Positions 10,474 to 21,334 of a stretch of DNA of 64,000 nt are shown here, piece after piece (position 1 is the first letter of the stretch; every line of letters starts with the position of its first letter). Origin of the DNA: Hesseltinella vesiculosa (lineage: Eukaryota > Mucoromycota > Mucoromycetes > Mucorales > Cunninghamellaceae); contig MCGT01000031.1 in the NCBI GenBank assembly GCA_002104935.1, forward strand, positions 124,001 through 188,000, read 5' to 3'. Made by a program: the position numbers and the translations under genes. The notes below the pieces were generated by a model. The model made no database searches. It had not been told where the DNA came from and worked only from the letters and a program-made list of their open reading frames with translations.

Positions 10474-11460
10474 GCAAACTGTGCTTCCAAAAAGCAATGT
10501 CAAATCGATGGTATTGTGTGGTCACGGCGTCGTTTTGAAACAAACGATTTTAGAGCTATTGCGTGGGCAGGTAAATACATGAGATTTTGTTTTGGCCATA
10601 CAGTATTCGGGTATTTTTTGTTCGCTTTCTTTACAGTCCGAATTCACGCTTTTCTTTGGAAAGAAAGAGAACATAATCTAATTATTATGTGGTGAGCTGA
10701 CAGCCTTCAACGCGACATGGTAGAGAAAGTCTGGTTGGGTAGGGGAAATTCGGGCTATCTCTATCTCTTTCTCTCTTTTACAGTATGTTTTTGACTTCAA
10801 AGGAGCCAAAGTAATGAAACATTGAAGTCGTAATATTAAAAAGAGGTCAATGGTGGCAATCATCAACACCAATAAGAAAAATGGGCGTCGAAACTGCATA
10901 GTGAAGAATTTCAAGCCCAGCGTTTTCGTGGGAGCTTTTTTCTTTGATTGTTTTTGTCTCTTTTGCTTTTTTTTTTTTGCTTTTCTTTATCTCACTGCGA
11001 TTCCATGACGCTTGTTGTTCACCAGTTAAAAGAAGACAAGTTTACATAAGTAATCTACGCAAAGAACAAAATGAAGTACAGGAGGAATCAGATCGTGAAA
11101 AGGTAGAAAACGTAATGAAAAGCATGCTCATTTAACGTGTATTTTCTTTGTTTTTGTTAGTTTTGAAGTGCCAACGTATAAGGAAAAGCAAAGTGAAAAC
11201 AACTTGTCGATGAAAGGAAAGAGAAACACAAGGCACAAGTGAAATTCCAACGAGATGTGGAGCTTCACAAAGACATGCTCAATTGGCCTGTCTGATTACG
11301 TAAAGCCAAGTTCCGTATGACACTAGCGACCACGTAGCTGCTGAAGCTAGCCACCGTGCTGAAAACACCCATTCGAAATCCTCTAGTCACTTATGTCTGT
11401 ATCATAAGCCAAGGAATCGCATGATAACCAAGGTAGCCTTGGGGACAAGAAAAACCACTT

Positions 11461-11658
11461 TTGAAATGTGGACTTCATACATTGACCAGACACCCAGCCT
11501 CCGCTCCTTTCGACAACATGGACGCTGATATTGATGCAATTAAGAATGGTTTCATAGATGGCATGAAAAATGGGGTCATATACAATACTAGTATGAATAT
11601 CATGGCCAGGGCGTTTGGGCTTTATTTAGCGACAAACTTGATCAACGACAAACAATGA
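11461..11658 (+). pseudogene. Unidentified coding fossil (unit B)
   Basis: A 65-codon open stretch includes HPASAPFDNMDADIDAIKNGF and FGLYLATNLIND. The matching place in unit C (about 15,970-16,150) has the same peptide broken by a frameshift. Conservation of the reading frame between the two units suggests former coding sequence. I do not recognise the family. Confidence 0.35.
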
Positions 11659-12118
11659 ACATGTGCCGTGGCGATCTTCATCAAGTCCTTCTTCCATGCG
11701 ATCTACCTATTTCTGATGGGTATGCAGCTTACAAATACACATCACTTTCACTCTCCTCCCGAGAAATATTTTTTGGCTCACTTACAAAATCCTGAACCGT
11801 GTTTGGTCTGCCAAATGTAGAAACAACCGAGACACGCCGGCCATTCATTCAACCTGGGCTCACCAGTTGAACGTGCTGCTGTTAACCTCACCGAAACTAT
11901 AGTCTCCTCAAAAACTGATGAAAATGTTACTATCTGGAGAAAACCATATGGCAGAGCCTTACTAAGGTTTGCATCGACATACCTTCAAGCCGACCTGAAA
12001 CTTGTGTTGTAGGCACGTGGGCCACGGGGACAGAGAAGGCAAAAGAAGCTCACATTCACTTTTTTCCTCAACTTGATAGGAAGTACCCTGTAGTCAGTGT
12101 CATTCATATGCACTTTAT

Positions 12119-12480
12119 GTGTACAATAACGCGACTGCCGATCCAAAGTTTGTTGCTGAATGGCCAGAACTCAAGTTTGTCGAAGTACCGCTTCCTGCAA
12201 GGATCAAAGACACCGTTGGTGTTCTGATCCGTGATTTTCTGTTTCTCCTTGAGCCCGCTTATGAGAAGATGGACCACCAACTGCAACTTGATAGGGAATC
12301 TGGGAAAACCGAAACCGTCGTCGTCAGTATGCCACCCCTTCGCATGCTGCTTGGGATTGAAACATCTTGCGACGATACATCAGCTGCGATTGTGCGATCC
12401 GGTCGAACGATCCTTTCCGAAGTAGTATGAGGACAGCAGAGCCTGCATGAGCCCATGGGTGGCGTGGTGCCAACCTTGGC
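12119..12480 (+). pseudogene. Qri7/OSGEPL1-like t6A synthase fossil with unidentified 5' part (unit B)
   Basis: Codons from about 12,340 read LLGIETSCDDTSAAIVRS, then TILSEVV, a stop, and LHEPMGGVVPTLA. This is the N-terminal signature of the Kae1/TsaD/Qri7 family, which makes threonylcarbamoyl-adenosine in tRNA; the wording fits the mitochondrial Qri7/OSGEPL1 branch. The sequence then jumps to unrelated bases. A 60-codon segment before it (ADPKFVAEWPELKFVEVPL...) is not part of that family and is unidentified. Confidence 0.55.
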
Positions 12481-13136
12481 TACTGTTGGTCTGAATGACT
12501 GTCGCTTTGATCGTGGTGCCATACCAAGGCGTACCTACCGCCTGCCAGATTTCCGCTATCATTTTAATGGAGCTGTGAATAAATATTTTAAGAGGCACAC
12601 TGATCGGGCGACCCACCAAAATATTTCTAGTGCACGCAAAGCTAAAGCCTGGGGCACGCAAACAAATGAACTTGCGTGCAAGCCAAAAGGAGAAAAAGAG
12701 GTGGCGGTATTTCAAATGACCAACAAGGTGGAGAGCATAGGAGCTGCTGGACTTTCGATAGGCTGGTGAGCGTTGGACTTTGGAGCGGTTGGATTTTGGA
12801 TAGGTTGGAGAAAACGGGAGATGTTGGGCTTTAGGCGATACAGATTAACACTATCACTTGGGCGGCTGCCAGTTTTAGTTTGAGTCGTGAATAAATGTAT
12901 TTGTCGGGCCGGTTATGATCTTGAAATGGTGTGATGTCATTTCAAAAGCACGTTTGGCAGCATCCTAGCACTTTGTTTGACTGTCTGAGAGAGTTATAAT
13001 TATAACCATAGACACTTCTCATCATCTGGAATGCGTAAGCAAAAATTGGGATGAATCGACTTGGACTGATAGTTCACTGTGATTTTTTATCAGATCGCCT
13101 GGGGATCCCCTGGCAAAAATGGCTGATTCTTCAGTT

Positions 13137-13320
13137 TTTTTAGCTGGGAATCGGAGATGTCAAAACCAAAAGCGATGAAGCGTTAGCTGGGCAACCTGCA
13201 CCGATCGACGTGATTTTTTCAGCTTCATCATCATTCATGAATTTGTGCATATTTACAAAATTTCACTTCAATCCAATCATTCAAATGTGCTGGACAGCGT
13301 TGGGGGGGGGGGTTTTCAAA
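13137..13320 (+). repeat. Dispersed non-coding repeat, copy 1
   Basis: The sequence has a fixed order of blocks: AGCTGGGAATCGGAGATG, then AGCTGGGCAACC, ATCGACGTGATTTTTTCAGC, TCATCATTCATGAATTTG, and a CACTTCAATCCAATCATTC-like end. It recurs at 17,637-17,800, inverted at about 27,290-27,480, and partly at 33,600-33,725. Confidence 0.5.
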
Positions 13321-13823
13321 ATGGAAAAAAAAATAGTTTGGATTGGAACATTCAGACGCCGCACAGTGCGTGCCTTCAACACTATTCCTGGCCAGTACAC
13401 AAGCAGAGCGAATAACAACCATGAATCCAATGTTGGCGACTTCTTCTTTTGATGTTGTTCCTATTCCAATGACCATCTAATTCTTCTTTCAATGTCGGAC
13501 GCTTCAGAAAAAGATACTCAAGATGTCGGACATTTAATACGCGTCACCTCCTTATACTTCGCTGATCTTCCACAACAAATTTCTGACCCTACTTTGACTT
13601 GTCTGCATTTTTTTCAGTCATGCAAGAATGTACTAAAAACGAAATTAGAAGGGAATGTTAGAGAATGAGGCTATTATTAACCCAGTGCACAATACGAATT
13701 CAATTGTAAGCAAGTCAGGCTGCACAAGAGCGTTGCTATTACTGTTTTAAGAGCCGTCAATGATTTCAGAGCCTATACCAAAATAAATATGAATGCACCT
13801 CATGATTCTCTACTTTTATGTTT

Positions 13824-13858
13824 CCCTTTGAAATAATCGCATGCAAGGGTGATGCAAT
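13824..13858 (+). promoter_or_regulatory. Conserved upstream module with GCATGC palindrome (copy C)
   Basis: Third copy of the block at 571-603, with one changed base next to the palindrome, about 315 bp before the ATG of gene C. Confidence 0.4.
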
Positions 13859-14107
13859 GGGCGTGAGAGTCGATGACTTTAGGGATAAAAATGTAGGAAA
13901 TGGTTATTTGTTGGAAAGTGATGCGATGGTTTCAATCGTATGTTTCTGTGTTGTCTAGATTATTCCTCGGAAAAGTACAGTGCATGGGTGTAATTCAAAT
14001 TCCATAGGATCATCAACGCCATAAGGAAATCAAATAAACGCCCAAAATCAAAGTATGAATATGGCGTTGGAAGAAACGTCGGTGTTTTTTTTTGCCCTGC
14101 TCTTGAA

Positions 14108-14114
14108 TATAAAA
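14108..14114 (+). promoter_or_regulatory. TATA box of cysteine-rich gene C
   Basis: TATAAAA lies 63 bp before the ATG at 14171, matching the spacing in genes A and B. Confidence 0.6.
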
Positions 14115-14170
14115 ACAAAGGAGAAAGGCCAAATTACAACGAAAAAAAAAAATCAACGCTTGATACACTT

Positions 14171-14883
14171 ATGGCTATATCAAAAATTCTTATTGCACTG
14201 TGTGTTCTTGTGATCGTTGTCACCGCCCAGGCTCCGCAGTATAATTGTAGAACCCAAGGTGGTCCATGCGGAAAGACAGCCTTGCATGGCGAGGCAGAAT
14301 GCTGCGGTGGTAATTTTATATTCTGATTTGGTAGACTTGTTAACAGAAAAAAAAAATAGGATATCAATGCGTGAACGGATATTGCGACAGGTATGCGTCG
14401 GAAGTGTCGCAGATTGTAAAAGATTGCTCTGCGAAAGTGAACCCAACAGAACACTCTATCTGCCATAATGCAGCATCAGTTTCCCTCCTTACAGGTTTGG
14501 GAACAGCATGTTATTGTGGTTGTGACGAAATATATCAACTTTCTGAAAAGATGAAACAATGTGATGGCCGGATCGTCCCTGAAGCCCGGATCGTCCCAAA
14601 GGCTGGTGTCCGACCTGAAGATGCGGAAGTTGTTAAAAGTATAGTTGCAAAACAACCACTTACTCCGGAGCAAGTACAAGTTCTAAAGTCATACGATATC
14701 AATCTGCCTGATAAAGTGTTAAGTTCAGGTATAAATCCATTCTTCCTCAAAATCATACGTGCAAAATTTGGCATCATATCCGGAGACGGTCTTGATTATC
14801 TATGCAATGGCTATGACAGCAAAGAAGCTGCCAGCAAAGCTGAAAAAATCTGCAAGGAATGCTCAGTATGTGAAATCATCTAA
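14171..14883 (+). CDS. Small secreted cysteine-rich protein with knottin-like N-terminus (paralogue C)
   Basis: Exons 14171-14309 and 14360-14883 give 220 residues. The signal peptide starts MAISKILIALCVLV and ends near AQA. Mature spacing is C-x6-C-x10-CC-x4-C-x4-C. CYCGCDEIYQLSEKM is shared with B, and the C-terminus is CKECSVCEII. This copy has an inserted internal duplication (GRIVPEARIVPKAG) in the variable middle. The 5' leader, TATA spacing and intron position match the paralogues. Function unknown; secretion is the only firm inference. Confidence 0.8.
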
Positions 14884-15460
14884 ACCTTCCTCATTATTTT
14901 CAGCGTATAAAAATAAAAACTGTTCAACTTGGAGATTTTAAGCGTGGTGTATCAGACTGGTGGTATTTTTTTTTCACAAATCAGAGCTTCCAAAACGCAT
15001 GCGGTCAAAAATGACGTTACAATGTTGTTTTGAAATAAAAGTTTCATTTTTCTTTAAGAGCTATTACATGGGCGGGTAAACACCATGATAGGATGATGAG
15101 ATTTTGTTCTCATAAATCATGGTTAAAGCTCACCGCGTCATGTCTTTGGCTCTGGTCATTTTCAGGTATTTTTTTGGTTACCGCTTTGTTGTGATAACTT
15201 TCACGTTTTTCTTTAGAAAGGAAAGAGAGCAGAAGATATTTATTATGTTATGAGCTGACAACGTCCAACGGGACGCGGCAGTGAAGGGCTGGTTGGGTAG
15301 GGAAAATTCGGCTTATCTCTCTTTACAGTATGTTTTTGGCTTTGAAGGAGCTAAAGTAAGGAAAAATTGAAGTTGTGGCAATCACAAACACCAAAAAGCT
15401 GCATAATGAAGAATCGTTTACGTGGGAACTTTTTTCTTCTGACTGTTTTCGTGCTGCGGG

Positions 15461-15494
<34 letters not shown>

Positions 15495-16528
15495 CCTATC
15501 TCACTGCGATTCCATGACGCTTGTAGTTCACCAGTTCAAAGAAGAAACGTTTACATAAAGTGATCCACGCGAAGAATAAAATGAAGTACAGGAGGAATCA
15601 GATCGTGAAAAGGTAGAAAATGTAATGAAAAGCATGCTCACTTACCGTATATTTTCTTTGTTTTTGTTAGTTTTGAAGTGCGAGCGTATAAGGAAATGCA
15701 AAGTGAAAACAACTTGTCGATGAAAGGAAAGAGAAACACAAGGCACAAGAGAAATTCCAACAAGACGTGGAGCTTGACAAAGACCTGCTTGATTGTCCTG
15801 TCTGATTACACAAAGCCAAGCAAGATCCGGATGACACTGACGACCACATGGCAGCTGAAGCTCGCCACCGAGCTGAAAACACCCTCTAGTCACTTACGTC
15901 CGAATCATAAGCCAAAGCCAAGGAATCGCATGATAGCCAAGGTAGCCTTGGGGACAAGAGCAACCACTTTGACATATGGACTTCAGACGTTGACCAAACA
16001 CCCAGCCTCCGCTCCTTTCAGCAAGATGGACGCTGATATTGTGGATGCAGCTAAGAATGATTTCATAGATGGCATCAAAATGGGTCCATGTACAATACTG
16101 GTATGAACATCAGGGCCAGGGCGTTTGGGCTTTATTTAGTGACAAACTCAATCAACGACAATGAACGTGTGTCGTGGCGATCTTCATCAAGCCCTTCTAC
16201 CACGCGATCTACCAATTTCTGATGGGTACGAAGCTTACAATTACGCATCACTCTCACTCTCCTTCTAAGAAGCATTGCTTGGCTCACTTACAACATCCCG
16301 AACCATGCCCTCCTCGAAAGCTGATGAAAAAAAATACTGATGTTTGGAGAAACCATGCGGTAGAGACTTCCATGGATCTGCGGCGACATATCTTCAAGCC
16401 AACCTGAAATTTGTGTTGCAGGTACGTTGGCCATGGGGAAAGGGATGGTAAATAAAAGCTCACATTCACTTTTTCCCTCGACTTAATAGGAAGTAAGCCG
16501 TAGCCAGTGTCATTCATATGCACTTTAT
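14884..16528. other. Decayed sequence downstream of gene C
   Basis: No intact gene. It parallels unit B, with a 29-base T run at about 15,460-15,488, the unidentified fossil peptide (HPASAPFSKMDADIVDAA) at about 15,990-16,090, and further frame-broken stretches similar to 11,660-12,060. Confidence 0.55.
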
Positions 16529-16985
16529 ATGTACGATAACGCGCCTGTCAACCAAAAGCTTGTTGCTGAATGGCTTCTCCTCGAGCCCGCTTATGAGAGG
16601 ATGGATCATCAACTGCAACATGATTGGGAATCTGGGAAAACCAAAACCGTCGTCTTCGGCTACAGTGTTTGCTCCGTCACTAGCAATTACCTCCACATCA
16701 TCGCTGGTTGTGCTTAGGATTGAAACATCTTGCGACGATACATCAGCTGCGATTGTGCGATCTGATCGAATGATCCTTTCCGAAGTAGTACGAGGACAGC
16801 AGAGCCTGCATGAACCCATGAGAGGCGTGGTGCCAACCTTGGCTAGTAAAGGCCATTCCGAGAACTTGCCAGGTGTGATCTTCATAGCATTGGACAAAGC
16901 CCAAATCACAGCCGATTAGTGGATGCTATTGCTGTCACCTGTGATCCAAGTCTACCACCCTATTTACCTGCCGGTCTGAATGACT
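16529..16985 (+). pseudogene. Qri7/OSGEPL1-like t6A synthase fossil (unit C)
   Basis: This copy keeps more of the gene than unit B does. IETSCDDTSAAIVRSDR, LHEPMRGVVPTLA and GHSENLPGVI lie in one frame to about 16,918. After a two-base frame change, VDAIAVTCDPSLPPYLPAGLN follows to about 16,980. These are consecutive motifs of the Kae1/TsaD/Qri7 family (the ETSCDD start, HxENLPG, and the DAIAVTxGPGL equivalent). The GPG and downstream metal- and ATP-binding regions are missing, so the fragment cannot be functional. An intact Qri7 is expected elsewhere in the genome. Confidence 0.7.
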
Positions 16986-17616
16986 GCCGCTTTGAACGTG
17001 GTGCCATACAAGGCGTACCTCCGCCTGCCGGATTTCCGCTATCATTTTAATGGAGCCGTGAATAAATACTTTAACAGGCACACTGATCGGGCAACCCACC
17101 AAATTATTTTCTAGTGCACGCAAAGCTAAAACCAAGGGCACGCAAAGAAATGAACTTGCGTGCAAGCCAAAAGGAGAAAAAGAGGTGGCAGTATTCCAAA
17201 TGACCATCAAGGTGGAGAGCATTGGAGCTGCTGGACTTTCGATAGGCTGGTGAGCGTTGGACTTTGGAGCTGTTGGATTTTGGATAGGCCGGAGAAAACG
17301 GTAGATGTTGGGCTTTAGACGATGCCAGATTAACACTATCACTTGGGTGGCTGCCAGTTTTAGTTTGAGCCGTGAATAAATACATTTGTAGGACCGGTTA
17401 GCATCTTCAAATGGTGTGATGTCATTTCTAGAGCACTTTTGGCAGCATCCTAGCACTTTGTTTGACTGTCTGAGAGAATTATGATTATAATCATAGTCAC
17501 TTCTCATCATCTGGAACGCGTAAGCAAAAATTGGGGTGAATCGACTTGGACCGATAGTTCACTGTGATTTTTTATCAGATCGCCTGGGGATCCCCTGGCA
17601 AAAATGGCTGATTCTT

Positions 17617-17810
17617 CAGTTTTTTTAGCTGGGAATCGGAGATGTCAAACCCAAAAGCGATGAAGCGTTAGCTGGGCAACCTTCACTGATCGACGTGATT
17701 TTTTCAGCTTCATCATCATTCATGAATTTGCGCATATTTACAAAATTTCACTTCAATCCAATCATTCAAATGTGCTATGCAGCGTTTCGTTTTTTTTTTC
17801 AAAATGAAAA
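17617..17810 (+). repeat. Dispersed non-coding repeat, copy 2
   Basis: Same ordered blocks as at 13,137-13,320, with about 10% differences, at the end of unit C. Confidence 0.5.
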
Positions 17811-17840
17811 AAAAAAACTGTTTGGGTTGGAAAATCAAAC

Positions 17841-18725
17841 CCCGCATGCGTGTGCCTTCTACTCTCTCTTCTTCACCTTTTTCTTTTACGAATTTGTTCT
17901 TTCTATTTTTTACTTTGTAAAGTTGCGGTATACCTTGTCTCTTTTCTTTCAGTTTTCCCAAACATACTATTAATAATTTATTTCATAATAAATGTGTCAA
18001 GTAGTCAGAAACAGATCCCTCTTTTTATTTTCCCCGGTACTAGTCGTCCTGAATCCGCTTCTTACATTTTCTTATGTGTTATTTATTTTATTCAATAGTA
18101 ATTCTATTGTTCCTTGCCTCATGAAACTTGTTCTCTTCACAAATGCACAACTTCCAGCGCAACCACTAACAAGCAACAAACCGATAGCCAGGCTGCGACC
18201 ACTTGTTTTTACGACCTTCACCAACGAATGAAGGTGTTGGATCACCAGTACCGTCCCAACGCTCTATCTACGCCTCCATTGAATTGACCACGCCCACGTT
18301 TCTTTCTCACACTCGCACCTCCTGTAATGATAGCCACTTACATCACACATCTAGTGCCTGAGTTCGTCATATCTCACCGTACTTCTGCCGCAAAATCACC
18401 AGCATTCGACAGCTGAGAAATGGGGCCTATCCCATGATTTTGGTCGGAAGGCATGCTTGTCGCATACACAGTAGCAAGGAGGAACAGATTTAGTGTAGCA
18501 ATAGGATTTTTTTTATCTTGAGGTAAAATGTCAAGACAGTCATGCGTGCTTGATACAGTAGTTGCTCAGTTTTGTCACATGCGAATGCAACTTTGAAAGA
18601 TAGCGGTTTTTCGAATTGCCAAAAACGGCCTTATCATTGACCCCTCACAATTTTTGACAACCAAGTTTCCTTTACTTTCTTGCTTTTTTATTTTATTTTT
18701 AACATTGCTAAATCAGCTCGTAAAT
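17841..18725. other. Intergenic region upstream of the CofD-like gene
   Basis: Short T-rich open frames (17,850-18,231) have no family features. I see no supported gene. The last part probably holds the promoter and leader of the CofD-like gene. Confidence 0.5.
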
Positions 18726-20643
18726 ATGACAATACCTCCGTCTTTTGTAGTATTTTCTGGTGGCAGCGCTTGTAACCATATCACGAAGTCGTTCCAGTCC
18801 GTGTCACCCAACATCAGTTACATTATTGGCATCAGTGACAATGGCGGATCTTCGGTAGGAGAACTTAGCAATGGCGATTTGCCAAGTGATTGATTCTTAA
18901 CAGGTCGACTCATTAGCACCCTTGCTTTTTGTCCTTTACCTGTAGAGTGAATTGCAACGATTGCTGGGCGGCCCGGCAATTGGTGACTTTCGGTCAAGGC
19001 TGACACGTCTTATCGATACTGTGGACCCTTGTCCCTCTGATGAGCGCATGGCTATTCGTGATCTCCTTAGCCACCGCCTGTCTGGAGACCCGTCCATTGT
19101 CAAGGATGAATGGGCAGCTATTGCTGAAGGACGGCACAGGTAAAAATGTACCCATCCTTCTTTTTTTGACACACAGTCGCACAAAAGATAAGGATGACTC
19201 ACTTGGCCTCTACTTTTGCATAGTCTATGGAAAAAGATCCCTGCTGATAAAAAGGAAACCATCCGAGGTTTCCTGACCCATTTCAATGGTGAAATTCTGA
19301 AAAGGGCCCACAAGCGCTTCAACTTTTGCAATGGCAGCGTCGGCAACTTCTTTCTGACGGGGGCAAGATGTATGTTTTCATGGCAGGTTGGGGGAGGGGG
19401 CAAAAATGGTGTGTCCTAACCTTATTAAACTTCTGCAGGCTTCTTTGGCTCACTGGAAGCTGCTCTGTTTTTGTTCTCGGCTATCACTGGGGTCAACGAG
19501 CCGACCAGCGTCATCCCTGTGATCAATACCAACCACACAGCGACCATTGCAGCAGTACTTGAGGATGGCCAAACAATTATCGGCCAATGCGAAATAAGTC
19601 ACCCGTCACCCTATCACACCCCGGCGGATATCTGCAACCCGATCGATGCGTTTATGCGTCTTGGTCTTGACGATGACAACATACGATCTCTAAAAGACGA
19701 CGGCGATGACAGCAATGCTATGCCGCGTGACCAGTATGGCCACTCCTCCTTGAATCACGCAAAGGAGCAGTGCAATCGCAATCTCTTTTTTTCCAAACAC
19801 ACCAACGAGCATCTACCAGCATCCATCCAGAGGGTATTTTATATTAATGAGTATGGGCAGGAAATCTACCCGGTCCCCAACGCAAAAGTCATCACTCAGC
19901 TTTCCACCAAACGAACGCTTGTGTACTCCATGGGCTCCCTTTTCACATCTTTGGTGCCGAATCTGATTTTGCGTAACATTGGGAAAGCCATCGCCGAGTC
20001 TCATTCGCTCAAGTTCAAAGTGCTTCTGTTAAATGGCTCTCACGACCGAGAGACACACGGGTTTACTGCAATGGACTTTATCACAACCATCACTGGAGCG
20101 TTGAACGAAAGCCAGCGTATTGATTGCCGTCGCGCGTTTTATGAAACCGCTGCTCAGTCCATCCAATGCACCTCTTCAGGCATGAACTCCCTCTCCACCT
20201 CACCTCATCATATGCACAGCTTGAAGCATCACTACCTTCGCATGACACCTAACATGGGTGATCATATCGAACCAGCTTCCCGATCTGCATCCCAGCACCA
20301 CAGTTTCCATGGCAGTCTCGACAGCGGGTACGCCTCCTCAAACTCGCCCATGGCCCATTTTCCACCTTTCCCAGATCAACTGTTCCATGCCTCATCACCG
20401 TCCGTCTACATTACCCATTTGGTCTACCTTGACAAAAGTGAAATCGTTGTTGATGTGGAAGCGATTGAAAGCATTGGCATCAAATGCATCCAGGTAAAAA
20501 GTCAATGAAAGTGAAAGCCTGCAGGACAGGCATGGTGAAACTCAGCTCTTTTTATTTCAATGCAGGTCAAAGCGGATTGGGCACGTGGGTCGCCATGCTT
20601 TACAGATATTGCACTGACAGATGTGCTAAAGGAACTTTCCTAG
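18726..20643 (+). CDS. CofD/YvcK-family (UPF0052) protein
   Basis: Exons 18726-18854, 18946-19139, 19224-19369, 19439-20493 and 20566-20643 give 533 residues. The N-terminus VVFSGGSACNHI is the nucleotide/FO-binding start of the CofD-like fold. It is followed by ISDNGGSSSE, then LLGGPAIGDFRSR and FCNGSVGNFFLTGAR, all hallmarks of the 2-phospho-lactate transferase/YvcK superfamily. In bacteria, CofD makes coenzyme F420 precursors and YvcK binds UDP-sugars. Fungi are not known to make F420, so the substrate is uncertain and a YvcK-like regulatory role is equally possible. An insertion rich in Ser/His (about residues 410-470) is not part of the core. The start is the first ATG in frame. Confidence 0.85.
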
Positions 20644-21334
20644 TTGATTTTCTATTGTACTATTTCGAATATACCCCTTTTGTAACAACATCGTTATTTT
20701 CATTTCCCTTACGCTTTGCTGTTCTCTAACAAAGTATCCTGGTAGCCTGTGCCATCAAATGATTGTGCGTGTCTTTTCGACCATTCAGTTCGGTCATGGT
20801 TATTTTCTCAATGACCACCAATGATGATCTCTTGGAAATTAAATTTTAGCACTATTTAGTGCTTTTGGCAGCGTGTGGCCTAAGACAACCATAAGGAGGA
20901 ATGGTCAAAAGCACACATACTCTATGCGAGTGGAAGGTTTCTAAAACGACCCAATATGGCTCCACAAACAAAGATATCTTCCCTCTTGCTACTTGTCATC
21001 GCCCTTCCTCCCTTCCCCCACCCCTGCAACATCTATGTGTATGCTTATCTCAAAGATGAAGATAAAATAGAATAAAACGAAGGAGGAGGATAAGATAAAA
21101 AATAAGACAGGCAAGCGCGTGAAGTCCGACGAAAAAAAGAGCCACTGGCTAATTTCGAATATAGGCTGTCAACACTGCAGAATTAAAAGGAGTTTTTTTC
21201 AATTTTTTACTACAGGTAAGAAATGACATTTGTTTAATGGAATGCAAAAAGTGATAGAGGAGTAAACAAAACGAAAAAGAGTGAACGGGCTATACACAGG
21301 ATGGGAGGGGGGGGGTAAAAAAAAGGGTCAAAAA
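20644..21334. other. Convergent intergenic region
   Basis: This lies between the 3' ends of the CofD-like and PPR genes. No coding or structural feature is seen beyond A-rich and G-rich runs near 21,306-21,325. Confidence 0.5.

Larger units (their letters stand above)
10344..13136. other. Long region of decayed sequence within unit B
   Basis: No intact gene is seen. The region contains T-rich runs (10,446-10,473), a 60 bp block near 10,885-10,945 that also occurs before the retrotransposon ORF1 (about 7,740-7,800), two coding fossils described separately, and an imperfect tandem repeat at about 12,740-12,835 built on GTTGGACTTTGG-type units. Confidence 0.55.
9062..13355 (+). repeat. Tandem duplication unit B
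   Basis: This unit contains a conserved promoter region, cysteine-rich gene B, and about 3 kb of non-coding and decayed coding DNA. It matches the next unit (about 13,515-17,840) in the same order. Shared blocks include the sequence around 11,160-11,270 versus 15,660-15,770, the Qri7-like fossil, a short imperfect tandem repeat around 12,740-12,835, and the GCCTGGGGATCCCCTGGC block near 13,100. Divergence and indels show that the duplication is not recent. Confidence 0.75.
13515..17840 (+). repeat. Tandem duplication unit C
   Basis: This is the second unit of the direct tandem duplication. It is parallel to unit B over gene, downstream fossils and the terminal dispersed repeat. It keeps upstream sequence (13,515-13,625) that in unit B was replaced by the retrotransposon fragment and that resembles the region before gene A. 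Confidence 0.75.

Noticed and set aside
17992..18231. Small gene upstream of the CofD-like gene
   Set aside because: Short T-rich frame without conserved features, splice support or a paralogue.
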